A stretch of DNA of 31,725 nt, taken from NCBI GenBank assembly GCA_964387585.1, contig CAYLWW010000004.1, positions 1 through 31,725 of the forward strand, given 5' to 3'. Source of the stretch: CAYLWW01 sp964387585. Lineage in GTDB: Bacteria; Pseudomonadota; Alphaproteobacteria; Rickettsiales; Midichloriaceae. Positions 7,875 to 16,428 of the stretch are shown here, piece after piece. The position numbers and the translations under genes were made by a program. Under the pieces are notes generated by a model. It did no database searches and was not told where the DNA came from. It saw only the letters and a list, made by a program, of their open reading frames with translations. Each line of letters begins with the position of its first letter. Within the stretch, counting starts at the first letter, position 1.

Positions 7875-8828
7875 ATGATGGAATTTAACTTTCTAAACAA
7901 ATATTTGAAGCAAAATTATCATAAGAGATTGATAATATTATCGTTTATTTTATTTTTATTAGTTTTTTTTATAGTAATTGGAGTAATTTATTTTTATAAG
8001 AGTGATTTAAAAAGTGAAGCATTATCTAATCAAGAGAAGGTTGGAGGACAAATCTCGGAAATAGAAAATATTCCTCCTAAAATAGCAGTGGTAATTTCAA
8101 ATCTTGGATTAAATAAAGAAATTTTTCAAGAAGCTTTAAGTTTTCCTGATCATGTAAGCTTTATCTTTACTCCTTATGCTAATAACGTAGTTGCATTGAT
8201 CGAGCAAGCTAATAATCTACAACATGATGCATTGATGACTTTACCAATACAGCCATCAAATTACCAGTTCAATGATCCTGGTCCTTATGCATTGCTTGAT
8301 AACTTAACTGATAGCGATAATCTTGATAGGCTTAATGCTGTGCTTAATATTAGTAAAGCTATAGTAGGATTGTACATAAGTGATGATGAAACTTTTACCC
8401 AATCTATTAATGATGTTAATGTTATCATCCCTACATTAAAAAGTGCTAAATTACCTATACTTTTTCGTGATTTAGATGGCACTAGGCAACTAGATAATTT
8501 GCTAAATACCAACAATAATGAAATAGAGTTAATTACATTCAATGTTATAGGAAAAAAAGAGTTAGACATCAGCACAATAAATAATGAGCTTACTGATTTG
8601 GAAAATAAAGCATACTTAAGTAATCAAGTAGTGGCTGTGATTAAGCCATATCCTATAGTTCTTAATCTGTTAAAGAAATGGCTGGAAAAAAATAAAGATA
8701 GCAACTTTCAATTTGTGAAATTCAGCGAAATAAGCAAAATGAATTGGAAAAAAAACAGTAAAAAAAATAATGTTGATTTAGAGGATAATGAAAAAGATGA
8801 TAAAGAAAAGAAGTATATAATACCTTGA
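7875..8828 (+). CDS. Divergent polysaccharide deacetylase family protein (YibQ-like)
   Basis: The protein has a short N-terminus and one transmembrane anchor (about residues 17-40, LIILSFILFLLVFFIVIGVIYFY), then a periplasmic domain. The domain opens with PPKIAVVISNLGLNKEIFQEAL, continues with HVSFIFTPYANN, HDALMTLPIQPSNY, DPGPYALL and AIVGLYISDDETF, and ends with PILFRDLDGTR. This is the order seen in the divergent polysaccharide deacetylase family, a NodB-like fold that usually lacks the full metal-binding set. Family members are thought to act on envelope polysaccharide, but activity is unproven. The C-terminus is a charged Lys/Asp/Asn tail. The frame could also open at TTG 7872, three bases earlier. 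It is probably the last gene of the aspC operon. Confidence 0.82.
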   Translation: MMEFNFLNKYLKQNYHKRLIILSFILFLLVFFIVIGVIYFYKSDLKSEALSNQEKVGGQISEIENIPPKIAVVISNLGLNKEIFQEALSFPDHVSFIFTPYANNVVALIEQANNLQHDALMTLPIQPSNYQFNDPGPYALLDNLTDSDNLDRLNAVLNISKAIVGLYISDDETFTQSINDVNVIIPTLKSAKLPILFRDLDGTRQLDNLLNTNNNEIELITFNVIGKKELDISTINNELTDLENKAYLSNQVVAVIKPYPIVLNLLKKWLEKNKDSNFQFVKFSEISKMNWKKNSKKNNVDLEDNEKDDKEKKYIIP

Positions 8829-8969
8829 ATTTCCATTAATTCTGTCTTATCTTAACAACCCCAGTTCGGGATTAGAAATAATGAAGATGTGTTATTGAAG
8901 TAAGATAGCGGATTCCTTATTGTAGATTGATCAAAAAAACTAATATAGGTAGCCGGATGAAAAAAGACA

Positions 8970-10163
8970 TTACGGAATTATATATGTACTAACAATTTTA
9001 AGTAATTGCTCTGCTATATGATCCTTAGAGGATTTGGATAAATGATGCAATTGACCACACTTGGTGATTATTTGTAATTCATTATATTCACTATTAAATA
9101 CTTTGCCCTCCGATACATCATTAACTGCAATTATATCTAACTGCTTTTCATTCAATTTATTATATGCATATTCTATAAAATTACTTGTCTCTGCAGCGAA
9201 ACCAATACATATAACATTGTGGTAATGCTTTTTTACTTCTTTTATTATATCGTGATTTTCCTTAAGCTCTACACTCAATCCTTTGCCAGTTTTTTTTATT
9301 TTATCATGAGAGTAGAAGTTTACTTTATAATCTGTAACTGCTGCAGCTCCTATAAAAGCGTCTGCATCTTTAGCTTTATCTAATGCTATTTTATACATCT
9401 CTTCAGCATTTTCAATTTGGATAAAATTTACATGCTCTGGAGGCGTCAAATATGTTGGGCCTGAAATTAAAGTGACTGTTGCTCCCATTCTATAAGCCGC
9501 TTTAGCAATAGCATAACCCATTTTACCTGAACTATAGTTACTTAAAAAGCGTATAGGATCAATTTTTTCTCTAGTAGGACCAGCAGTAATTACTAATTTC
9601 TTTCCCATTAATATTTTATCAGTACTAATGAAACTTATATAATTCATTATATTTTCTAATCCAGCCATCCTCCCTACCCCAATATCAGAGCAAGCTTGAT
9701 GACCAAATTCAGGATCAATAATATGGATATTATGTTCTTTTAGAATTTTAACATTATTTTGTACTATTGAATTAGCCCACATGACCTTATTCATTGCTGG
9801 AGCTAATATAACAGGAGCATTTGTTGCTAAGCATAGTGAAGATAATAAGCAATCTGCTAATCCCATACTAAGTCTAGCAATTAAGTTTGCAGAAGCAGGG
9901 GCTATTAATACATATTTAGCATTTTTAGCAAGTGTTATATGCATTATCTCATCATTCGTAGCTAATGTTTTGCGGTATTCATGTACCTTACCTGGAAAAA
10001 GAGTCTTTAATGTTAAAGGAGAAACAAATGTAGAAGCTGCTTTAGTTAATACTATTTCAATTTCATACCCTTTATTTATAAGTTTTTTAGCTAATTCTAT
10101 CGTTTTATAAGCAGCTATACTACCGCTTATACCTAAGATAATTTTAGAATTTGTCTTTTCCAT
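8970..10163 (-). CDS. coaBC: Bifunctional CoaBC (phosphopantothenoylcysteine synthetase/decarboxylase)
   Basis: Two consecutive steps of coenzyme A synthesis: CoaB joins 4'-phosphopantothenate to cysteine using CTP, and CoaC decarboxylates the product with FMN. The CoaC flavoprotein domain covers about 1-180: GISGSIAAYK at 11-20, catalytic His75 in MHITLA, the PAMN motif at 122-125 and Cys158 in HQACSDIGVGRMA. The CoaB domain starts near 186 with KKLVITAGPTREKIDPIRFLSNYSSGKMG, and later has DKIKKTGK. The 397 residues are full length. It lies 147 bp downstream of flhA on the same strand and converges on the deacetylase gene. Other CoA steps are not in the window. Confidence 0.95.
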   Translation of the reverse strand: MEKTNSKIILGISGSIAAYKTIELAKKLINKGYEIEIVLTKAASTFVSPLTLKTLFPGKVHEYRKTLATNDEIMHITLAKNAKYVLIAPASANLIARLSMGLADCLLSSLCLATNAPVILAPAMNKVMWANSIVQNNVKILKEHNIHIIDPEFGHQACSDIGVGRMAGLENIMNYISFISTDKILMGKKLVITAGPTREKIDPIRFLSNYSSGKMGYAIAKAAYRMGATVTLISGPTYLTPPEHVNFIQIENAEEMYKIALDKAKDADAFIGAAAVTDYKVNFYSHDKIKKTGKGLSVELKENHDIIKEVKKHYHNVICIGFAAETSNFIEYAYNKLNEKQLDIIAVNDVSEGKVFNSEYNELQIITKCGQLHHLSKSSKDHIAEQLLKIVSTYIIP

Positions 10164-10310
10164 AACTTATATTGAAAAGGTATTATTTAAGGATTTTAGC
10201 TTTTATTAATTTAAAATCATTTTTTTAAGAGCTTATACTATACTTAATTGAGCATCAAACTCATTTAAAATATGATATAGTAACTGGCGCTAATTGATGA
10301 AATTGTGATT

Positions 10311-12428
10311 TTATATTTGACCTAAAGTTTTTATTTTCGCTTTAGAATAAATTTCATTTTGAGACATTATAGATATATTGGGTTTAAACCTTTCTATTAT
10401 AGAACGAATAAAGTGCCTTAAAGCTGGAGAAGTGAGTATAACTGGTACTTCGCCTTGCATAGCTTGTTTTTCAAATTCTTTATTTACTGCAGTAACGAAC
10501 TCATGCAATTTGCTTGGTGGTACAACAAATTGCTTACTATCTCCTTCACCGACAACACTTTCAATAAATACCTGCTCCCAATAAGGTGATAGTACTAATA
10601 TAGGTATATAACCTCGATCATTGGTATTAGAATTACATATTTGCTTAGATAATCTAGAGCGTACATGCTCTGTTAACTTAGTAATATCAGAAACATTTGG
10701 TGAAATTTCTGATATAGCTTCTAAAATTGCTGTTAAATCACGTATTGAAATATTTTCACTTAGTAATGATTGCAATACTCTTTGGAGAATTACAAGAGAA
10801 ATTTGACTAGGTATTATGTCACTCACCAATTTTTTATGCTCATTAGGTAAGTTATCTATTAATTTTTGTACCTCTCCGTAAGTTAATAACTCTGGAATAT
10901 TATCTTTTACTATTTCTGTTAGGTGAGTTATTATAACCGTTGTTGGTTCTACTACAGTATATTCTTTAAATAAAGCTTCTTCCCTTGCACTTCCATCTAT
11001 CCAGCGAGCTGGTAAGCCAAATGCTGGTTCAATAGTATCATAACCCGGTATAGTAATAGGTTGACCTTTGGGATCCATTACCATAATCTTATCTGCTTTA
11101 AGCTCACCGTTTCCACATTCTATTTCTTTAACTTTTATTGAATATTCTTGAGGAGATAATTGCATGTTATCCTGAATACGCACAGATGGCAGTATAAAGC
11201 CTAAGTCATGAGCAATTTGCTTACGTAATATCTTAATTTGATCAGTAATTTTATGTCCATCTTTATAATTTATTAATGGCAGCAATTCATAGCCTAATTC
11301 AATCCTTATACTATCTATTTGTAGAGATTGTAATAATGCTTGTTCAGAAGCTGCTTTAGTATCTTCTGGAGTTTTTTCCTCTTGTTCAGTTTTAACAATT
11401 TGCTCTGAAGTTTTACTTTTTTTGATTTGATAAGCAGTAAGGCCACATATAATTGAAACTAAGGTAAAAGGTATGAAAGGTATTCCAGGCATCATACCCA
11501 TAAATAACAATAATCCTGAACTAACTCCTAAAGCTCTAGGATGCTTTCCAAGTTGTTCTAAAATTGCTTTATCTGCTGACCCTGCAATACCTGATTTTGT
11601 TACTAATAAACCAGCGCTAGTAGAAACTAATAGAGCTGGTATTTGAGTGACTAATCCGTCACCAATAGTTAATATAGTATAAGTACGAACAGCCTGATCA
11701 AAGGTCATTCCCTTCTGCACCACTCCAATAAGTATTCCAGCTATGAAATTAATAAAAGTTATTATTAATCCCGCTATAGCATCGCCACGTACGAACTTAT
11801 TTGCTCCATCCATAGCTCCAAAAAAAGTACTTTCATCTTCAAGCATCTTCCTTCTATGCTTAGCTTCTTGTTCTGCTATTAATCCAGCAGAAAGATCAGC
11901 ATCTATAGCCATTTGCTTACCAGGCATAGCATCTAAGCTAAATCTAGCTGCTACTTCTGCTATTCTTCCTGAACCTTTAGTGATTACTACAAAATTAATT
12001 ATTGTTAATATAGTAAAAACTATAGCACCAATAATAACTGAGCCTTGAATTACAAAATATCCAAATGCTTCAACAACATGACCTGCGGCATTAGTTCCTA
12101 AATGACCATTAGCCATTATAAGCCTAGTAGTAGAGATATTAAGAGCTAGCCGTAACATTGTTACTACTAATAGAATGCTAGGAAAAGCACTAAAATCTAA
12201 TGGCTTATCAATGAATAATACCGTCATTAGTATCAAGACTGATAAAGCTAATGAGATGCTTAAAAGAAAATCTAACAGTATAGGGGGGATAGGAAATATC
12301 AACACCCCTATTATACATAAAACTCCAATAGCGAAGAAGATATCCTGATGCTGCTTAGAACCACGCAATCTACTCAGTATACCTTGTTTGCTAAATAAGC
12401 TTTCAAGGTTTTGTAATTTACTTAGCAT
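10311..12428 (-). CDS. flhA: FlhA flagellar export apparatus protein
   Basis: Integral inner-membrane gate of the flagellar type III export apparatus, which couples proton motive force to export through its cytoplasmic domain. The 705 residues have about eight hydrophobic segments within roughly the first 350. The FHIPEP-family signature FSLDAMPGKQMAIDADLSAG is at 163-182, and LRLALNISTTRLI at 92-104. The cytoplasmic domain (about 370-700) contains LGYELLPL, IRIQ-like strands (VRIQDNMQL), ALFKEYTVVEPTTVIITHL and a final VILTSPALRHFIRSIIERF. The length and MPGKQMAIDAD context favour FlhA over virulence SctV, though the two are homologous. No other flagellar gene is in the window. Confidence 0.93.
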   Translation of the reverse strand: MLSKLQNLESLFSKQGILSRLRGSKQHQDIFFAIGVLCIIGVLIFPIPPILLDFLLSISLALSVLILMTVLFIDKPLDFSAFPSILLVVTMLRLALNISTTRLIMANGHLGTNAAGHVVEAFGYFVIQGSVIIGAIVFTILTIINFVVITKGSGRIAEVAARFSLDAMPGKQMAIDADLSAGLIAEQEAKHRRKMLEDESTFFGAMDGANKFVRGDAIAGLIITFINFIAGILIGVVQKGMTFDQAVRTYTILTIGDGLVTQIPALLVSTSAGLLVTKSGIAGSADKAILEQLGKHPRALGVSSGLLLFMGMMPGIPFIPFTLVSIICGLTAYQIKKSKTSEQIVKTEQEEKTPEDTKAASEQALLQSLQIDSIRIELGYELLPLINYKDGHKITDQIKILRKQIAHDLGFILPSVRIQDNMQLSPQEYSIKVKEIECGNGELKADKIMVMDPKGQPITIPGYDTIEPAFGLPARWIDGSAREEALFKEYTVVEPTTVIITHLTEIVKDNIPELLTYGEVQKLIDNLPNEHKKLVSDIIPSQISLVILQRVLQSLLSENISIRDLTAILEAISEISPNVSDITKLTEHVRSRLSKQICNSNTNDRGYIPILVLSPYWEQVFIESVVGEGDSKQFVVPPSKLHEFVTAVNKEFEKQAMQGEVPVILTSPALRHFIRSIIERFKPNISIMSQNEIYSKAKIKTLGQI

Positions 12429-12603
12429 ATCTAAATATCAATTAATTATGATAAAACCATATTCTGAATCTAACAATTACTTACTATTGTAATTATAATT
12501 TTAAAAAGACTTTAATACATAATTACAACATATACAACTTTATTAGTTTGTTGTATATAACATCACTTTTAGCTTTATAAAAATTAATTCAAGTGCAGTA
12601 GTT

Positions 12604-13029
12604 ATGTTAAAGATATATTGTGATGGGGCATGTTCTAATAATCCAGGCATAGGAGGTTGGGGAGCTGTTCTTATATGGAAAGAACATGTAAAGGAAATTT
12701 CTGGTAATGAAGTTTATACTACTAATAATAGAATGGAGATTACTGCTGCTATAAAAGCATTAAGCAGCATCGTAAAGCCTATGCCTATAGCTATTTATAC
12801 TGATAGCACTTATTTAAAAGATGGCATAACTAAATGGATACATAAATGGAAAGTAACTAATTGGAATAATGGCAAAATAAAAAACATAGACCTATGGAAA
12901 CAGCTTGATTCTCTAATATCAAATTTAGAAGTTGAATGGCATTGGGTTAAAGCTCATAATGGAGACTTTTATAATGAAATAGCTGATAAATTAGCTAAAG
13001 AGGCTATAAACAACTTTCGTAATTCTTAG
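12604..13029 (+). CDS. rnhA: Ribonuclease HI
   Basis: Cleaves RNA in RNA-DNA hybrids (R-loops, lagging-strand primers). The 141 residues are of normal length. The carboxylate catalytic set is intact: Asp7 in IYCDGACSNNPG, Glu45 in NNRMEITAAI, Asp67 in IYTDSTYL, and Asp128 in NEIADKLAKEA. His118 in WVKAHNG matches the flexible catalytic histidine loop. The basic handle region KWIHKWKVTNWNNGKIKN is present. The gene is divergent from flhA (175-bp gap) and ends 15 bp before the convergent 436-residue gene. Confidence 0.96.
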   Translation: MLKIYCDGACSNNPGIGGWGAVLIWKEHVKEISGNEVYTTNNRMEITAAIKALSSIVKPMPIAIYTDSTYLKDGITKWIHKWKVTNWNNGKIKNIDLWKQLDSLISNLEVEWHWVKAHNGDFYNEIADKLAKEAINNFRNS

Positions 13030-13044
13030 AGGGTTTTTTATTAA

Positions 13045-14355
13045 TTATAGATCTTGGATAATTTCTTCTGATGAGTCTTTATATATAAAATTTGTTAGGT
13101 AATCGTATATATCATAAACTATATTTATAGCATTATCTTTAATAGAACCAGCATTATGGACTATTACTGAGAGGGTCTTTGTTCCTTCTATCACTTTCGC
13201 CGCTATATTAGAAGCGTTCAAAAATTTCTCTGTAGAGCTAGCAAACTCTAATCCTTGTATAATACCTGAATCTTTTTCATAACCATATTGAGTTAAACCA
13301 TATTTAACCCCTTCTAAAGCTAGTACGCTCAAAAGGCTCATAGCACCACCAGTATAGAAATTCATTGCCATACTAGCCACAGTGGTTAAAGTATCTATAA
13401 TAAAATCACCTTCATAGCTGGTTTTCGAGTTATATAAAACTGAATTAATTATAGGTAAGAGGTTTCCCGTAGCATAAGAATCAAGAGAACTGAGTATCAG
13501 ATGCAATGCAGCTAAGTAAGAAGTGTTGATTTCTTTTTCAACTTTCCAGTTTTCAGCATTTAAGTATGAAGCTATTTCATTATAAGTTTTTTTCAAAAAC
13601 TCTATATTTTCAATCGTATAAATCGCTGAAGGCAATGTTTTATGCAAATAGTGTTTAACAGAATTGTATTGAACATATTTATAAGCATAACTTAAATTCT
13701 CATGGAATTTCGGATCGTTATTAAAAAAGTCATCGTAATATTTTTCAATTGGATAATTTTGTAAATATGGATTTTGCTTATACTGTAAAACGACCTTTAT
13801 TTCTATATAACCATGATCAAAATCTTGTTCTCTATTTTTATCTATAGTAAAAATGCGTTTGACTGTAAAAAAGTTACGAACCTTTATATCGTTTTGATTT
13901 TTTATCTCTACTACATTATAACTGTCATTTATCTCTATCTCACCTATATGAGAATTAACTTTAGCTATAAAATCAGTCGGTTTCGCAAATTTATCTGCAG
14001 ATAATAAATCTTGCTGAAAATTCATCATAATTTCTGTACTATCTGCTATAGTTCTTTTTGATAGTAGTGCTCCTGCAATATCTTTAGCTCCTTTTGACCA
14101 CCCGTTCTTAGTAAGATATTGTAAAAATTTATTTAATGTTTTATATCCGGCAAACTCAGTGTTACCAATATTGTTTGTATGGTGCCAGTCTTTTGTTGCT
14201 CGTGTATGTAAATACTCCTTAGATAGATGATAGCCTTTCTCAGTATGCTTAAAATAAAGGTCCAAATCTACCTTGGCAGTTGCATATCTTTCCACTAAAC
14301 CATAATTATAATCGAACAGATTAAAGAATGCTTTTATTGAGTCATAATTAAACAT
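13045..14355 (-). CDS. Hypothetical protein, tandem paralogue 1 (436 residues)
   Basis: I recognise no family. It is homologous along its whole length to its neighbour (14451-15869): both open with N-Y-N-Y-G and a DLDLYF segment, and both carry a YLNAE-WKVEK motif near 257-270. The core, residues about 307-375, is encoded by DNA almost identical to the neighbour's. Within it, DTLTTVASMAMNF (about 313-325) and GGAMSLLSVLALEGVKYGL form amphipathic or hydrophobic helices. No N-terminal signal peptide is seen. The C-terminus ends with an acidic SSEEIIQDL and is shorter than the paralogue's. A strong hairpin between the two genes suggests separate transcription. A secreted or membrane-active effector role is possible but unsupported. 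Confidence 0.8.
   Translation of the reverse strand: MFNYDSIKAFFNLFDYNYGLVERYATAKVDLDLYFKHTEKGYHLSKEYLHTRATKDWHHTNNIGNTEFAGYKTLNKFLQYLTKNGWSKGAKDIAGALLSKRTIADSTEIMMNFQQDLLSADKFAKPTDFIAKVNSHIGEIEINDSYNVVEIKNQNDIKVRNFFTVKRIFTIDKNREQDFDHGYIEIKVVLQYKQNPYLQNYPIEKYYDDFFNNDPKFHENLSYAYKYVQYNSVKHYLHKTLPSAIYTIENIEFLKKTYNEIASYLNAENWKVEKEINTSYLAALHLILSSLDSYATGNLLPIINSVLYNSKTSYEGDFIIDTLTTVASMAMNFYTGGAMSLLSVLALEGVKYGLTQYGYEKDSGIIQGLEFASSTEKFLNASNIAAKVIEGTKTLSVIVHNAGSIKDNAINIVYDIYDYLTNFIYKDSSEEIIQDL
13231..13437. repeat. Near-identical 207-bp paralogue core, copy 1
   Basis: Aligned by eye, these 207 bp match 14733-14939 with a single mismatch (13392). The first 161 bp are identical. The flanking coding sequence diverges sharply on both sides. 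Confidence 0.9.
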
Positions 14356-14397
14356 TTTAATATAGTAATTTATTTATCACCTAGTTTAACAATAAAT

Positions 14398-14436
14398 AAT
14401 AAAAGAGAAATGGTATAATCACCACTCTCTTTTATT
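14398..14436 (-). terminator. Hairpin terminator after the 472-residue gene
   Basis: AATAAAAGAGA (14398-14408) pairs perfectly with TCTCTTTTATT (14426-14436). An inner TGGT/ACCA stem closes a 6-nt loop. On the minus strand the second arm is itself T-rich and is followed by ATTTATTG, giving an intrinsic-terminator shape 14 bases 3' of the paralogue 2 stop and upstream of paralogue 1. Confidence 0.7.
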
Positions 14437-14450
14437 ACATTAACTTTACA

Positions 14451-15869
14451 TTATAAGTCGTAATCCAAACACTCTATTTTCGGAGCAACAAACCTTCCTA
14501 AGTAATTGAATGCACCATTAACTAGATTGGTTACATCATTATTAATAAAATCTGATACGTAATCATATACATCACTAGCTCCTTTAGTTGCATAATCATA
14601 TGCATCATTAGCTTTATTAGTAAATAATTCAGCACCATATTGGATAGAACAAGCATTATGAGCTATTGCTGAAACTACTTTTGTTCCTTCTATCACTTTC
14701 GCCGCTATATTAGAAGCATTAAAGAATTTAGCTGTAGAGCTAGCAAACTCTAATCCTTGTATAATACCTGAATCTTTTTCATAACCATATTGAGTTAAAC
14801 CATATTTAACCCCTTCTAAAGCTAGTACGCTCAAAAGGCTCATAGCACCACCAGTATAGAAATTCATTGCCATACTAGCCACAGTGGTTAAAGCATCTAT
14901 AATAAAATCACCTTCATAGCTGGTTTTCGAGTTATATAAGGCTGAATTAATTATAGGTAAAGCATTTCCTGTAGCATAAGAATCAAGCCCACTTAATGCA
15001 GCATGTATTCCCCCTAAGTAAGTAGAATCAATATCTTTTTCAACCTTCCAATCTTCAGCATTTAAGTATGAAGCTATTTCATTATAAGTTTTTTTCAAAA
15101 ACTCTAAATTTTCAATTGTATAAAGCGCTGAAGGTATAGTTTCGTGTAAATAGTATTTTATATTACTAGCAGTAGTATAGTGAAATTTGATATTTTCATA
15201 AGCTTTGTTTGTAGCTGGATTATTAAAGAGAAGATTATAATCTTCTTCATTAAAATTATTACGATTATCTATTGTAAAATTTTCACCTGCTTCTAGAGCA
15301 ACTTTCAAATTTATGCTACCTTCATTAAAAACTCCTTCTTTATCACTAGGTATAAGAAAAGTACGTTTAGTTGTAAAATAGTTTCCTGGTATTACTTCTT
15401 TATCTTCACCTACCATCACATAGGTATTATTTATATCCATTTTACTTGAGTTTAAATTAAATCTAACGCTATAATCTTCCAACGGATTTGCTATTAAGAA
15501 ATTAAAATTATCATTAGCAGCTAAATTAGCATTAATTTGATTAGTAATTATGTAACTATCTGATACCGTTCTTTGTGATGGAAGTGCAATTGCTACGTCT
15601 ACCGCTCCTTGTTGCCAGGCATTATTAACCAAATTTTGCGAAAAGGCATCTAGTGTCTCATATCCAGCAATTCTAGTCTTCCCCTCTCCTGCACGACTCC
15701 AATCTCTTACTACCTGATCCTGCAGATTCGCTAAAGGTTCAACTCTACCATCACTATCTCTGAAATAGAGATCTAGATTTAGGCTGCTTGTAGCGTATTC
15801 AACAATACGTTGTGCTGAACCATAATTATAATTAAACGGATTAAGGAAGTTTACTATTGAATTTAACAT
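14451..15869 (-). CDS. Hypothetical protein, tandem paralogue 2 (472 residues)
   Basis: No family is recognised. It is a full-length homologue of the 436-residue gene directly downstream. The N-terminal half (about 1-240) is diverged in sequence but keeps landmarks: NYNYGSAQRI, LDLYF, RDWSRAG, GYETLD, NYFTTKRTF. Residues about 311-379 are nearly identical to the neighbour at DNA level and include DALTTVASMAMNFYTGGAM and LLSVLALEGVKYGL. The C-terminal tail is longer than the neighbour's and Tyr/Asp-rich (AYDYATKGASDVYDYVSDF), ending APKIECLDYDL. No signal peptide or catalytic motif is evident. It is followed by a strong hairpin and preceded by a 559-bp gene-free region. Confidence 0.8.
   Translation of the reverse strand: MLNSIVNFLNPFNYNYGSAQRIVEYATSSLNLDLYFRDSDGRVEPLANLQDQVVRDWSRAGEGKTRIAGYETLDAFSQNLVNNAWQQGAVDVAIALPSQRTVSDSYIITNQINANLAANDNFNFLIANPLEDYSVRFNLNSSKMDINNTYVMVGEDKEVIPGNYFTTKRTFLIPSDKEGVFNEGSINLKVALEAGENFTIDNRNNFNEEDYNLLFNNPATNKAYENIKFHYTTASNIKYYLHETIPSALYTIENLEFLKKTYNEIASYLNAEDWKVEKDIDSTYLGGIHAALSGLDSYATGNALPIINSALYNSKTSYEGDFIIDALTTVASMAMNFYTGGAMSLLSVLALEGVKYGLTQYGYEKDSGIIQGLEFASSTAKFFNASNIAAKVIEGTKVVSAIAHNACSIQYGAELFTNKANDAYDYATKGASDVYDYVSDFINNDVTNLVNGAFNYLGRFVAPKIECLDYDL
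14733..14939. repeat. Near-identical 207-bp paralogue core, copy 2
   Basis: Partner of 13231-13437, with one mismatch over 207 bp. It lies in the same frame and at the equivalent position of the paralogous gene. Confidence 0.9.
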
Positions 15870-16428
15870 ATTGTTAACTTTAAAAAAATTTTGTTAAATG
15901 AAAAATATAAATAAATTCAAAAACAGTATAAAGATTTTGATAATAACCAATTGTTTTATATTGTTTTTAATTTCATACTGGATATTGTAATAGTATCTTA
16001 AAAAGATGTCATTTAAAACCCATCATAAGACAAAGTAATATAACAATATTTATGTAATTTTATTAAAATTTTATAAATGAAAAGCAATTAGCTAATGTTT
16101 TAGCGATGTTTTACATGGTATAAACATATAAAACAATAGAGAAACATTTATTTTGAAGTCTTTAATAAATGAAATTTTAATATAGCTAAAGTACTTTAAT
16201 TTTGGCAATAGAGCGAGGAAGAGAATGTAGTAAAACCTATATGAGTAACTTAGTAACCCATACCAGAGTTATAAATAGATAACTATCTATATAGCTAAAA
16301 CAGTATAAAATCCTGATAATTTAGCTCAAATTACTATACTAATAAAATAAAAGGTCGTTTAACAGTTCATAATCTATTTCATCTTCAAATCAAATTCTAT
16401 CTAGTAGATTTGAAAATTTGTTAAATTC
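15870..16428. other. 559-bp gene-free region between paralogue 2 and glyQ
   Basis: No ORF or RNA gene is supported. It holds an inverted repeat TGTTTTA (16107-16113)/TAAAACA (16129-16135). A 22-bp segment (16289-16310) recurs at the right end of the window. A hairpin TTCAAATC (16384-16391)/GATTTGAA (16407-16414) lies just 3' of glyQ. The latter lacks a T-tract on either strand, so it is only a possible transcript end. No glyS start is seen. Confidence 0.5.
16289..16310. repeat. 22-bp dispersed repeat, copy 1
   Basis: The segment contains ATATAGCTAAA and CAGTATAAAA and matches 31671-31692 at 21 of 22 positions. An upstream ATAACT is also shared, with small gaps. Both copies are intergenic. 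This may be an end of a mobile element or a common intergenic motif. Confidence 0.45.

Noticed and set aside
8829..8969. Possible small structured RNA between the deacetylase and coaBC genes (TATCTTA/TAAGATA pairing, CCC/GGG inner hairpin)
   Set aside because: The pairing is short and spans about 70 nt. No known RNA family motif (SRP, 6S, tmRNA) is visible, and it may simply be a convergent transcript end.
11743..12048. Plus-strand frame of 101 residues inside flhA
   Set aside because: It is antisense to the most conserved part of FlhA (FHIPEP region) and has no family match or ribosome binding site.
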